Source of the DNA: Clostridiales bacterium | GTDB lineage: Bacteria; Bacillota; Clostridia; Oscillospirales; QAMX01 | NCBI GenBank assembly: GCA_012514045.1 | Contig: JAAZBA010000008.1 | Span: 1-12,099, forward strand | Reading direction: 5' to 3' | Length of the DNA: 12,099 nt | Part shown: one piece after another, positions 5,372 to 12,099 of the stretch | Layout: each line of letters starts with the position of its first letter | Numbering within the stretch: the first letter of the stretch is position 1 | Program-made: the position numbers and the translations under genes | The notes under the pieces: model-generated | Database searches by the model: none | Seen by the model: the letters and a program-made list of their open reading frames with translations, nothing else | Told to the model about the DNA's origin: nothing

Positions 5372-8071
5372 GTGTATTCATTAGGAACTAAGGATTTCAG
5401 ATACAGCGTTTCAGACGAAGGGCACAACCTGGAATTCACCGACTTACGGACAGGCAAGAATTACGCAAAAAACACATACTGCGCTATTTTGACAGACAAT
5501 GAGCGAAAAGAGCATTATCCTGTTTCGGCAGAGAAGTCGAACGATAGAATCAAAATAGTTTTTGATAATGAAACAGTTTTAAAGGTAATCGTTAAAGAAC
5601 ACGAGGAGTATATCACTTTTACTTTGGATTATGTAAGTAATGAAGATTTCTTCTCCGTTGCGTTTTGCAATGTTGAGATGGATATTTCCTATGACGGTCA
5701 TCTGTATAAAAACAGCGATCTGTTTACCGCATCTCTGATGGGTATGACGGTGAGCACTAGAATGAAAGAACATCCCGGAAGAAACACTGTTCTTCGCGCT
5801 GAAGCATATCCGCGCATCGGTTTGTTTTCAACCTTAAAGAGCAAATATCCGGCGAAAGCCGCGATAATGGCCGGCGCGGACTGTACAATACGCGATATCA
5901 TGAAAAAGGTTCTTGACGAGATCCCGGACGGAGAACTGCCGAAATCTGATAAAGGCGGACCATACGCTTATGACTGCGCCGATGCAAGAAGAACATACAC
6001 TACTCTTTCAGGCATCAGATTGGAAGAAGTCGATAACATCGTTGAGAGACTGAGCATGTTTGGCATTACACAGGTAGGCATCCATCAGGGTCACCCATAC
6101 AGACAAGGCGACTTCGTTGTCAACAGAGATTTATATCCCAATGGAATATCAGATTTTAAAAAGGTGATCGACCGTTTCCATAGTCACGGCATACAAGTGG
6201 GACTGCATCCATATACTTTCTTCGTTTCGCATGAAAGCTCATACTTAACACCTGTACCGCATGAAGAGCTTGACAGTATATGCGAATTGACACTCGCTAA
6301 GGATATCGACGAAAACGATACGGAAATCCAGTTCCTTGAGTCGCCGGATAGAGTCGCTGAGATATACGACTATTCACTGGTAAGCTCGCCGTACGTGAAA
6401 ATAGGCAAAGAGCTAATACGTTTTAACAAGCTTCGCAAAGAACCACCGTATGCTTTTATTGACTGCGAACGCGGAGCGCTGAAAACTACCGCAAGCGAAC
6501 ACCATGCGGGAGAGCAAATGAAGCAACTGAAAGAACGGTTCTGTTATGTCGCGCCGAAAGCCAATTCAAACCTGTTCTACGAAATAGCGAAGAATACCGC
6601 GGAGTTCTATAATGAATGTAATTTTGATATGATGTACCTTGATGCGATAGACGGTGTATATTGCCTTGATGGCAACGATTATGCATGGTATCACGCAACC
6701 GCGTTTATCGCGGAAATGTTCAGACATCTGAAAAGCACACCTATATTTGACTGTTGCTACAATCCCCAGTATACAGGGTCGTGGTACGCAAGATCGCGGT
6801 ATGGAGCGCTCGATGCCGGAAACCGTGGATATGTCTCGTATATCGATGCGCACGTAAATTACAATAACAGAACCGCGGAGCTTATGTATATACCTCAGGA
6901 ACTTGGTTGGTGGGATCTGTGGGACAACAGCTCAAAATACGGCAAACAGGCGAAAGTCATATCGCTTGAGGATGTGGAGTATTTATGCGCAAAGATTGTC
7001 GGAACAGATTGCTGCATGTCATACAGAAGCGGCTCCGTGCTTACCGACAACAACCATTTAAACAGGTGTTCCGATATCATCAAGCAGTATGACACCGTCA
7101 GGAAAAGTGCAACACCGGAGATTAGGAGAATGCTTCGTGAACAGGGCAAGAGATTTACCCTTTCCCTCAACGAAAACACAGGAGAGTATCTGTTCTTAGA
7201 CGCAGCCGTCAAACGACACCGTGTAGATTCTTTTGAAAACAATCAAAACACCATTTATAACAAAAACCCGTTTGACAGTCAAAAGCCGTTTTTAAGTATT
7301 GAACCGCTGTGTGCGGCTGCTGATTACGACAGCCCGGAAGGCGTGGTTTTAAAGCATTTCGATGAAGAAAAACCAATTCCCAATGATGCTGCTTATGTGC
7401 TTGATAAAGGCTCATATGATAACCCAGACGGGAATACCGGTCTCGGTATATGGATGTATGGTGACGGCAGCGGTACAATAGTGAGGATCAGGTTAGCTAA
7501 CGAGCTTGACAAAAAACCAAGAAATCGGGCAGATTATTTCATTAAAGCCGATTATATCGGATGGCGATATTTTGGATTTACTGAAAGCCAAAATGAGGAA
7601 CTTGACAACAGCGAATGGCCGAGAACAGAAATGATATACAGAGTGTATACCGATGTTTCCGTGTTCTATGACGCATACAAAAGACCGGTTGATTTTACGT
7701 CCATTGGTTTTTTGAGCGTAACGACTGATTCAAAAACACAGACAAACATCAGACTGAAGCCGATAAAACTGTTACCGAGCTATGAAAACACGCTGCTGAA
7801 TCCCCGAATAACAATAAATGGTCATGATGTGGTGTTTAACACGGCTCTTAAGAGTTTTAATACGCTTGAATACACTCCGGAAGGTGACTGTACAGTTTAT
7901 GACTATTTCGGCAACATAGTTGAGAAACCGACGGTTACCGGTGAAATCGGGCTCCTTACAAAACAGAAAAACAATGCCGTAACTCTGTCGTCAGACGACA
8001 AGCCGCCACATCAAAAACGCGCTGCCGTTACAATAAAACTCATTGGCAGTCCTTCTGCGCCTATATTATAA
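5372..8071 (+). CDS. Putative TIM-barrel glycoside hydrolase, 899 residues, cytoplasmic
   Basis: The GTG start is supported by GGGGGAA (5360-5366, 5-nt spacing). Residues 1-205 look like an all-beta N-terminal domain such as those before GH36/GH31-type barrels. The barrel starts near 210: strand-like ITQVGIHQG (232-240), then IQVGLHPYTFF (274-284), then FDMMYLDAID (418-427), where D424 or D427 is a candidate catalytic residue, and PIFDCCYNP (457-465). Between the second and third segments, at about 300-390, is a beta-rich insertion with a KIGKELIRF ... DCERGALKTTASEHHAG pattern, resembling short domains of phage tail and surface proteins. Residues from about 600 to 899 look like further beta-sandwich domains. 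There is no signal peptide or anchor, so it would act on imported sugars. I cannot assign a GH family with certainty; the layout is closest to the GH36/GH31-like group. It closes the block containing two amidohydrolases and ends just before a terminator. The GH call rests on fold-like motifs only. Confidence 0.7.
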   Translation: MYSLGTKDFRYSVSDEGHNLEFTDLRTGKNYAKNTYCAILTDNERKEHYPVSAEKSNDRIKIVFDNETVLKVIVKEHEEYITFTLDYVSNEDFFSVAFCNVEMDISYDGHLYKNSDLFTASLMGMTVSTRMKEHPGRNTVLRAEAYPRIGLFSTLKSKYPAKAAIMAGADCTIRDIMKKVLDEIPDGELPKSDKGGPYAYDCADARRTYTTLSGIRLEEVDNIVERLSMFGITQVGIHQGHPYRQGDFVVNRDLYPNGISDFKKVIDRFHSHGIQVGLHPYTFFVSHESSYLTPVPHEELDSICELTLAKDIDENDTEIQFLESPDRVAEIYDYSLVSSPYVKIGKELIRFNKLRKEPPYAFIDCERGALKTTASEHHAGEQMKQLKERFCYVAPKANSNLFYEIAKNTAEFYNECNFDMMYLDAIDGVYCLDGNDYAWYHATAFIAEMFRHLKSTPIFDCCYNPQYTGSWYARSRYGALDAGNRGYVSYIDAHVNYNNRTAELMYIPQELGWWDLWDNSSKYGKQAKVISLEDVEYLCAKIVGTDCCMSYRSGSVLTDNNHLNRCSDIIKQYDTVRKSATPEIRRMLREQGKRFTLSLNENTGEYLFLDAAVKRHRVDSFENNQNTIYNKNPFDSQKPFLSIEPLCAAADYDSPEGVVLKHFDEEKPIPNDAAYVLDKGSYDNPDGNTGLGIWMYGDGSGTIVRIRLANELDKKPRNRADYFIKADYIGWRYFGFTESQNEELDNSEWPRTEMIYRVYTDVSVFYDAYKRPVDFTSIGFLSVTTDSKTQTNIRLKPIKLLPSYENTLLNPRITINGHDVVFNTALKSFNTLEYTPEGDCTVYDYFGNIVEKPTVTGEIGLLTKQKNNAVTLSSDDKPPHQKRAAVTIKLIGSPSAPIL

Positions 8072-8088
8072 TCTGCGTTTATTGCCAT

Positions 8089-8123
8089 AAAAAACGGCGC
8101 CCACTATTTTGGGTGCCGTTTTT
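8089..8123. terminator. Bidirectional intrinsic terminator between convergent genes
   Basis: Bases 8090-8102 (AAAAACGGCGCCC) pair with 8111-8123 (GGGTGCCGTTTTT): 13 bp with one G-T pair and an 8-nt loop. A-rich and T-rich flanks give a U-tract on either strand, so it can stop both the glycosidase-like gene (plus) and the fucosidase gene (minus), whose stop codon lies 20 bp away. Confidence 0.9.
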
Positions 8124-8142
8124 CTCATGTAATTTGTCAAAG

Positions 8143-9465
8143 TCAGTATACTGCAATATTCCGCAGTACAACTGTGTCGCGGCCGGAGGAAATATGTACT
8201 CTCAAGCTTTGTACGGTTTTATTTATCCTGCAAATCCTCTTGTGACCGATGGTGGTGCCACGGAACAGAACGCTGTCGCCGGAATTGATTGTGAAGGTCT
8301 CTACCCTCTGTCCTAAGGCTATATCCTCCGAAAGCACCACATAGGACACTTTACGCTCGCTTTCAAGGGTAATATCAAATACGCATCTGTTATCCCCATT
8401 TTCCCGGCGCTTTACACTGCAGGACAGGGGAAAGGAAAAGGATTTATCGATAAGCTTTCCCAATTCTCTGAGCATTCGAACATCCCGCTCGTCAAAGCAC
8501 CCGTTTTTCATTGGAGAGATATTCAGGTTAAAGCAGCAGTTGCCCCCCACAGAGCGGATATACGTGTCAAACAGACGCTCAAGGGAGTAGGGATCCTCCG
8601 ATTCATGGTAGAACCAGCCGGGACGAATAGACATATCGATCTCGGCTCCGCAGAACACAAGGCGGCTCGAATAGAGGATATTTGAAAGAGCGCCGATGTC
8701 GATATCAGAGTTGTACATATGAGCAAGGTCACCGCAAAGGGGAGGAACGATATCCTCGCCTCCTTTGCATCTGTAGCATAACTCATGCGGTACCACCGCC
8801 CATTCAGCGAAGCGGGAACCTCCCGATTCGTTGCCGCACCAGCACACATCGGGACCGTGGTCGTTAAAAATTACGGCGTTGGGCTGATATTTGCGGATAA
8901 GTGAGATGTAGCGGTCGAAGTCATACTCCTGGCGTCTGCCGTTTGGGCCTTCTTTGCAGGCTCCGTCAAACCAGACCATAAAAAGCTTGCCATAATTTGT
9001 GAGAAGTTCCGCAAGCTGGGCGCAGTAGAAATCGTTATACTCAGGCGTGCCGTAGCATACGTTGTTGCGGTCCCAGGGAGAGAGATAGACACCGAACTTA
9101 ATACCGCCCTCGGCGCAGGCTTTGGCTGCCTCCCCGACCACATCACCAAGCCCGTTTTTATAGGGACTGCTCTTCATGGAATGGACTGTGGTATCTGTCT
9201 GCCACAGACAGAAGCCGTCATGATGCTTAGCCGTTAAAATAAGCCCCTTCATACCGGCGCTTTTCACCGCCTTAACCCAGTCGCGGCAGTCAAGCTCCGT
9301 TGGATTGAAGATCAACGGATCCTCTTTTCCGGTGCCCCATTCAAGACCGGTGTATGTATTAGGGGAGAAGTGAACAAAAGCGTAGAATTCCATGTCAAAC
9401 CATGAAAGCTGACGCTCAGTAGGCTTTACGTTTCCCGCGTAGCGAAGAAAATCCTTTATTTCCAT
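8143..9465 (-). CDS. Alpha-L-fucosidase, glycoside hydrolase family 29
   Basis: The 440-residue protein matches GH29 throughout. It has WFDMEFYAFVHFSPNTYTG near the N-terminus, the sugar-binding TAKHHDGFCLW (78-88), GVYLSPWDR (125-133) and VWFDGA with D167 as the likely nucleophile. EIDMSIRPGWFYH (275-287) and GGNCCFNLNISP (307-318) follow; I have not assigned the acid/base residue. It removes fucose from glycans with retention of configuration. C-terminal residues about 345-440 form a predicted beta-sandwich. There is no signal peptide, so it probably acts in the cytoplasm on imported oligosaccharides. The start at 9465 is chosen because GGGAGAG (9478-9472 on this strand) lies 6 nt before it. 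Longer starts at 9480 or 9531 are less likely: the latter lies upstream of the -10 box. It is convergent with the glycosidase-like gene and divergent from the dlt-like operon. The overall pattern suggests the subgroup acting on branched alpha-1,3/1,4-fucose, but that is a guess. Confidence 0.93.
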   Translation of the reverse strand: MEIKDFLRYAGNVKPTERQLSWFDMEFYAFVHFSPNTYTGLEWGTGKEDPLIFNPTELDCRDWVKAVKSAGMKGLILTAKHHDGFCLWQTDTTVHSMKSSPYKNGLGDVVGEAAKACAEGGIKFGVYLSPWDRNNVCYGTPEYNDFYCAQLAELLTNYGKLFMVWFDGACKEGPNGRRQEYDFDRYISLIRKYQPNAVIFNDHGPDVCWCGNESGGSRFAEWAVVPHELCYRCKGGEDIVPPLCGDLAHMYNSDIDIGALSNILYSSRLVFCGAEIDMSIRPGWFYHESEDPYSLERLFDTYIRSVGGNCCFNLNISPMKNGCFDERDVRMLRELGKLIDKSFSFPLSCSVKRRENGDNRCVFDITLESERKVSYVVLSEDIALGQRVETFTINSGDSVLFRGTTIGHKRICRINKTVQSLRVHISSGRDTVVLRNIAVY

Positions 9466-9499
9466 GATAAGCTCTCCCATTGTGATGTTCTTTGAGTTT

Positions 9500-9528
9500 A
9501 TTATACTAAAGCGCAAGGCTGAAATCAA
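9500..9528 (-). promoter_or_regulatory. Promoter of the fucosidase gene
   Basis: On the minus strand, TTGATT (9528-9523) and a perfect TATAAT (9505-9500) are spaced by 17 bp. Transcription would begin near 9493, about 28 nt before the chosen ATG at 9465. This excludes translation from the upstream ATG at 9531. Confidence 0.65.
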
Positions 9529-9548
9529 CATTTATATTGCCTATGCAC

Positions 9549-9577
9549 TCGACAAGCGGGGAAAAATAATGTATAAT
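9549..9577 (+). promoter_or_regulatory. Promoter of the dlt-like operon
   Basis: TCGACA (9549-9554, one mismatch to TTGACA) and a perfect TATAAT (9572-9577) are spaced by 17 bp. The start would be near 9584, giving a leader of about 27 nt with GGAGA at 9600-9604 before the ATG at 9611. It is back-to-back with the fucosidase promoter, 20 bp apart. No operator repeat is obvious between them. Confidence 0.7.
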
Positions 9578-9610
9578 ACATAATGGTAAATTGTAATCCG
9601 GAGAATAACT

Positions 9611-11092
9611 ATGATAACGAATGTAATTACATATCTTCATAACGCAGCGAAAAATTATCCCGATAAGATTGCGCTGTCGGACGTGAGAGGGGAGATAACG
9701 TACAGGGAGCTGTGGAACAGAACCCTGAGCGTGGGCTCCCTTGTTTCCTCGCGCCTCGGAGGACGTACCAGCCGCGGTGTATTCGTCACGATAGAGCGCA
9801 ACTTCGACAGTATCGTAGCGTTCTTCGGGGTAGCTCTCAGCGGCAATTTCTATGTCCCGGTGGATCTGACGCTTCCCCATGGGAGACTTATGAGCATATA
9901 CGACACCGTCCGCCCGGAACTTTGCATAATCGCCTCCAAGGTAAAGACAAATATCCCCTTTGAAGGCTGCGAGATTATAAACCTTTCAGAGGCTCAGATA
10001 TATATCCCGGACGATACACTATACGAAAGGACGATCAATACCGTCATCGACACCGATCCTCTCTACTGTATCTTCACTTCCGGCTCCACGGGAGTACCAA
10101 AGGGAGTGCTCATAAGCCACAGGGGCGTAATCGACATGGCGGAGCAATTTGTAAAGACCTTTTCCTTTGACGAAAGCGCGGTTTTCGGAAATCAGGCTCC
10201 CTTTGACTTCGATGTCTCCGTAAAGGACATATATATCTCCCTTAAGTGCGCTGCGACGGTGCATGTGCTGGAAAAACAGCTGTTTCTTATGGTTAAGAGG
10301 CTCATAGAGCGGCTAAATGACCACAAGGTCAACACCTTGATCTGGGCGGCTTCCGCTATGAGAATTGTCTCCGCTCTGCGCACCTTCGACAAAATCACAC
10401 CCTTATACCTGCGCCAGGTGATGTTCTCCGGTGAGGCTCTCCCGGTGAAGGTGCTAAACGACTGGGTAAGCCACATTCCGGACGCGGAGTATGTAAATTT
10501 GTATGGTCCCACGGAGATAACCTGCAACTGTACCTACTATAAAATCAATCGCAGATTTTCCGACAGTGAGGCGATACCCATAGGAAAGCCCTTTGTAAAC
10601 TCTGCCGTGTTCCTTTTAGACGGTGAAATCTGCGTAAGGGGAAGTTGCCTTGCATTAGGTTACTACGGCGACCATGAGAGAACAGAAAAAGCCTTCTGCC
10701 AGAATCCCCTGCAGAGCGCCTATCCGGAGAAAATCTACCGCACCGGTGACCTGGCAAGATACGAAGACGGAGACCTCATATTCCTCGGACGTGCCGATTC
10801 CCAGGTAAAGCACATGGGTCACCGCATAGAGCTGGGGGAAATAGAAATCCATGCAAACGCCATCGGATTTATAACCTCCGCCTGCTGTCTATACGATGAG
10901 AAGCGGGAGAAGCTCACATTGTTCTACGAAGCGAAGGAGCAGGACGATAAGGCTGTGTTCACAAGCCTTAAAAGTGCCCTGCCAGCCCATATGATACCAA
11001 ACAGGCTTGTATATATGAAAACAATGCCCGCCAACAGAACGGGAAAAATCGACAGAGCGCTGCTCAAGAAAACATATATTGAAGAGGCATAA
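9611..11092 (+). CDS. DltA-like amino acid adenylating ligase (AMP-binding enzyme)
   Basis: This 493-residue protein has the length and motif set of D-alanine:carrier protein ligases. The ATP-binding loop is TSGSTGVPKG (156-165). The substrate-pocket segment is APFDFDVSVKD (196-206), where D201 fits the residue that binds the amino group. YGPTE is at 298-302, YRTGD at 376-380, and the catalytic Lys is K479 in NRTGKID. It would activate an amino acid with ATP and load it on the phosphopantetheine arm of the carrier protein encoded one base downstream. The pocket residue that is Cys in classical DltA (CGE motif, Cys269 in B. cereus) is Ser273 here (FSGEAL), so D-Ala specificity is uncertain. 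The ATG follows GGAGA by 6 nt and a near-consensus promoter. It is cytoplasmic. It could alternatively be a stand-alone NRPS-type adenylation enzyme, but the MBOAT neighbour favours an envelope role. Confidence 0.88.
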   Translation: MITNVITYLHNAAKNYPDKIALSDVRGEITYRELWNRTLSVGSLVSSRLGGRTSRGVFVTIERNFDSIVAFFGVALSGNFYVPVDLTLPHGRLMSIYDTVRPELCIIASKVKTNIPFEGCEIINLSEAQIYIPDDTLYERTINTVIDTDPLYCIFTSGSTGVPKGVLISHRGVIDMAEQFVKTFSFDESAVFGNQAPFDFDVSVKDIYISLKCAATVHVLEKQLFLMVKRLIERLNDHKVNTLIWAASAMRIVSALRTFDKITPLYLRQVMFSGEALPVKVLNDWVSHIPDAEYVNLYGPTEITCNCTYYKINRRFSDSEAIPIGKPFVNSAVFLLDGEICVRGSCLALGYYGDHERTEKAFCQNPLQSAYPEKIYRTGDLARYEDGDLIFLGRADSQVKHMGHRIELGEIEIHANAIGFITSACCLYDEKREKLTLFYEAKEQDDKAVFTSLKSALPAHMIPNRLVYMKTMPANRTGKIDRALLKKTYIEEA

Positions 11093-11093
11093 C

Positions 11094-11321
11094 ATGAAAG
11101 ACCTGCTTAACCTCCTTAATGAATGCTGTCCCGACGTGGACTTCGAAAACGAGACATCCCTCATCGACGATGGAGTGCACACCTCCCTTGATATAGTGAT
11201 GATTGTAGGAGAACTGAACGATGTTTACGATATATCCATAACGGTGGACGAGTTGGAGCCGGAGAATTTCAACTCCGCCTCAGCGATATTCGCCCTTGTG
11301 GAGCGGCTGCGCAATGAATAA
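11094..11321 (+). CDS. DltC-like acyl/aminoacyl carrier protein
   Basis: A 75-residue acidic, all-helical carrier protein. The phosphopantetheine attachment site is Ser31 in the segment IDDGVHTSLDIVMIV; the residue before Ser is Thr rather than the usual Asp. The ELNDVYDISI segment (40-49) is typical of dlt-like carriers in Clostridia. It would carry the amino acid activated by the preceding ligase to the membrane acyltransferase. The ATG at 11094 is preferred to an in-frame TTG at 11079, because GAAGAGG (11081-11087) is placed as its ribosome binding site and the ligase stop codon ends one base earlier. The end overlaps the next gene by 8 nt, so translational coupling is likely. Confidence 0.88.
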   Translation: MKDLLNLLNECCPDVDFENETSLIDDGVHTSLDIVMIVGELNDVYDISITVDELEPENFNSASAIFALVERLRNE

Positions 11322-12099
11322 GATTATGTCAATAAACAGCGCATTGTTTCTTATTTTTGTCGCAGTAACGCTGATACTTTACGGCGTTATTCCCCAAAGA
11401 TTCAGAAAATACGTTCTGCTTGCCGCAAGCGTGTTTTTCTATCTCATGTCGAGCCTGCGCTCCTTTGCGTTTCTGCTCGGAACGATCATCCTGACCTACT
11501 TGGGAGGGATCATTCTTGATAGCATGAATCTGAGAGAGAAAGACGACCTCGCTAGATTGGCAAAGGAAGAAAAAACGGCGGCAAAAAAGGCTTGGCAAAG
11601 AAAAAAGAGAATTATTCTTTCCTCTGCCCTTGCAATCAATTTCCTGACTTTGGCGGTGTTCAAGTATCTGGACTCGTGGTTCGCTGCGGCAAACAGCTTC
11701 CTGTCTTCTTTAGGTTTGTCATTTTCCTTCCCTTCACTGGAACTTCTGTTGCCCTTGGGTATCTCCTTCTACATCTTCCAGACAGCGGGGTATCTTATAG
11801 ATGTGTACAGAGGCAAGACAAGGGCGGAAAGAGGCTTTTTAGACTATGCTATTTTCGCCTGTTACTTCCCGCAGATGATTCAAGGCCCCATAAACCGATA
11901 CTCCGAGCTGTCACCGCAGCTTAAGGAAGGCAAAAAGCTTTCCGCTGAGAATATCCGCTCGGGAATTCTGCTTATGATGTGGGGCATGCTTAAAAAGGTA
12001 TTCATTGCCGATGTGCTGAGCCCGGGAGTTACAGCAATATACTCAAACTATCAAGCATACCCAGGGATCATTATCTTTCTAGGAGCCTCCATGTACTGC
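11314..12099 (+). CDS. MBOAT-family O-acyltransferase (DltB/AlgI-like), 3'-truncated
   Basis: The 262 codons visible run open to the window end. Start ATG 11314 overlaps the carrier gene by 8 nt, and GGAG at 11300-11303 lies 10 nt upstream; ATG 11326 is a weaker alternative. It is a polytopic membrane protein: hydrophobic segments at about 8-24, 33-47, 51-68, 100-117, 124-160 and 214-234, with a charged cytoplasmic-type stretch at 72-99. MBOAT signature segments are LPLGISFYIFQTAGYLIDVYRG (two blocks, 146-167), YFPQMIQGPINRY (184-196) and GMLKKVFIADVL (224-235). The catalytic His of the family lies further on, outside the window. It would take the aminoacyl or acyl group from the carrier protein and transfer it across the membrane toward an extracellular polymer such as teichoic acid or polysaccharide. 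A DltD/SGNH-type protein is expected next, but this cannot be seen. Confidence 0.9.
   Translation, partial: MNKIMSINSALFLIFVAVTLILYGVIPQRFRKYVLLAASVFFYLMSSLRSFAFLLGTIILTYLGGIILDSMNLREKDDLARLAKEEKTAAKKAWQRKKRIILSSALAINFLTLAVFKYLDSWFAAANSFLSSLGLSFSFPSLELLLPLGISFYIFQTAGYLIDVYRGKTRAERGFLDYAIFACYFPQMIQGPINRYSELSPQLKEGKKLSAENIRSGILLMMWGMLKKVFIADVLSPGVTAIYSNYQAYPGIIIFLGASMYC

Noticed and set aside
8113..8316. 67-codon plus-strand frame
   Set aside because: It lies antisense to the 3' end of the fucosidase gene and begins inside the terminator arm.
11592..11924. 110-codon plus-strand frame
   Set aside because: It is out of frame within the MBOAT gene, whose own frame has clear family motifs and membrane segments.

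Overview
The window looks like a chromosomal stretch from a Gram-positive, strictly anaerobic Clostridia-type bacterium (Firmicutes), probably gut-associated. Supporting signs are strong AGGAGG-like ribosome binding sites, sigma-A-type promoters, use of TTG and GTG starts, a large 2-hydroxyacyl-CoA dehydratase-activase type protein, glycan-degrading enzymes without signal peptides, and a dlt-like cell-envelope cluster. The species is not identified. No rRNA, tRNA, CRISPR array, transposase or integrase was seen.

Layout. (1) 1-2406, plus strand: the last 802 codons of one large activase/dehydratase-related protein whose start lies outside the window. The frame is open throughout except for a single in-frame TGA at 1345-1347, at the position where this family has a conserved Cys (the Asp-Ala-Cys-Tyr-Pro motif). 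This is either a selenocysteine codon or a nonsense mutation. A hairpin with bSECIS-like spacing follows it. (2) 2407-2784: intergenic, with a strong long-hairpin terminator and a promoter. (3) 2785-8071, plus strand: an unrecognised 178-residue protein, two tandem paralogous creatininase-family metallo-amidohydrolases, and an 899-residue putative TIM-barrel glycoside hydrolase with an unusual beta-rich insertion. (4) 8089-8123: a bidirectional terminator between convergent genes. (5) 8143-9465, minus strand: a GH29 alpha-L-fucosidase. (6) 9500-9577: back-to-back divergent promoters. (7) 9611 to the window end, plus strand: a tightly packed dlt-like operon (adenylating ligase, carrier protein, MBOAT acyltransferase) that runs off the right edge.

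How the genes may work together. The middle block (two amidohydrolases plus a glycosidase) and the opposing fucosidase suggest intracellular breakdown of imported oligosaccharides, perhaps fucosylated or amide-linked glycans; this is inference from context. The right-hand operon matches the D-alanylation logic: a ligase activates an amino acid, loads it on a carrier protein, and a membrane O-acyltransferase moves it to an envelope polymer. Gene order and one pocket residue differ from classical dlt, so the transferred group may not be D-alanine. The most unusual item is the in-frame TGA in region 1.
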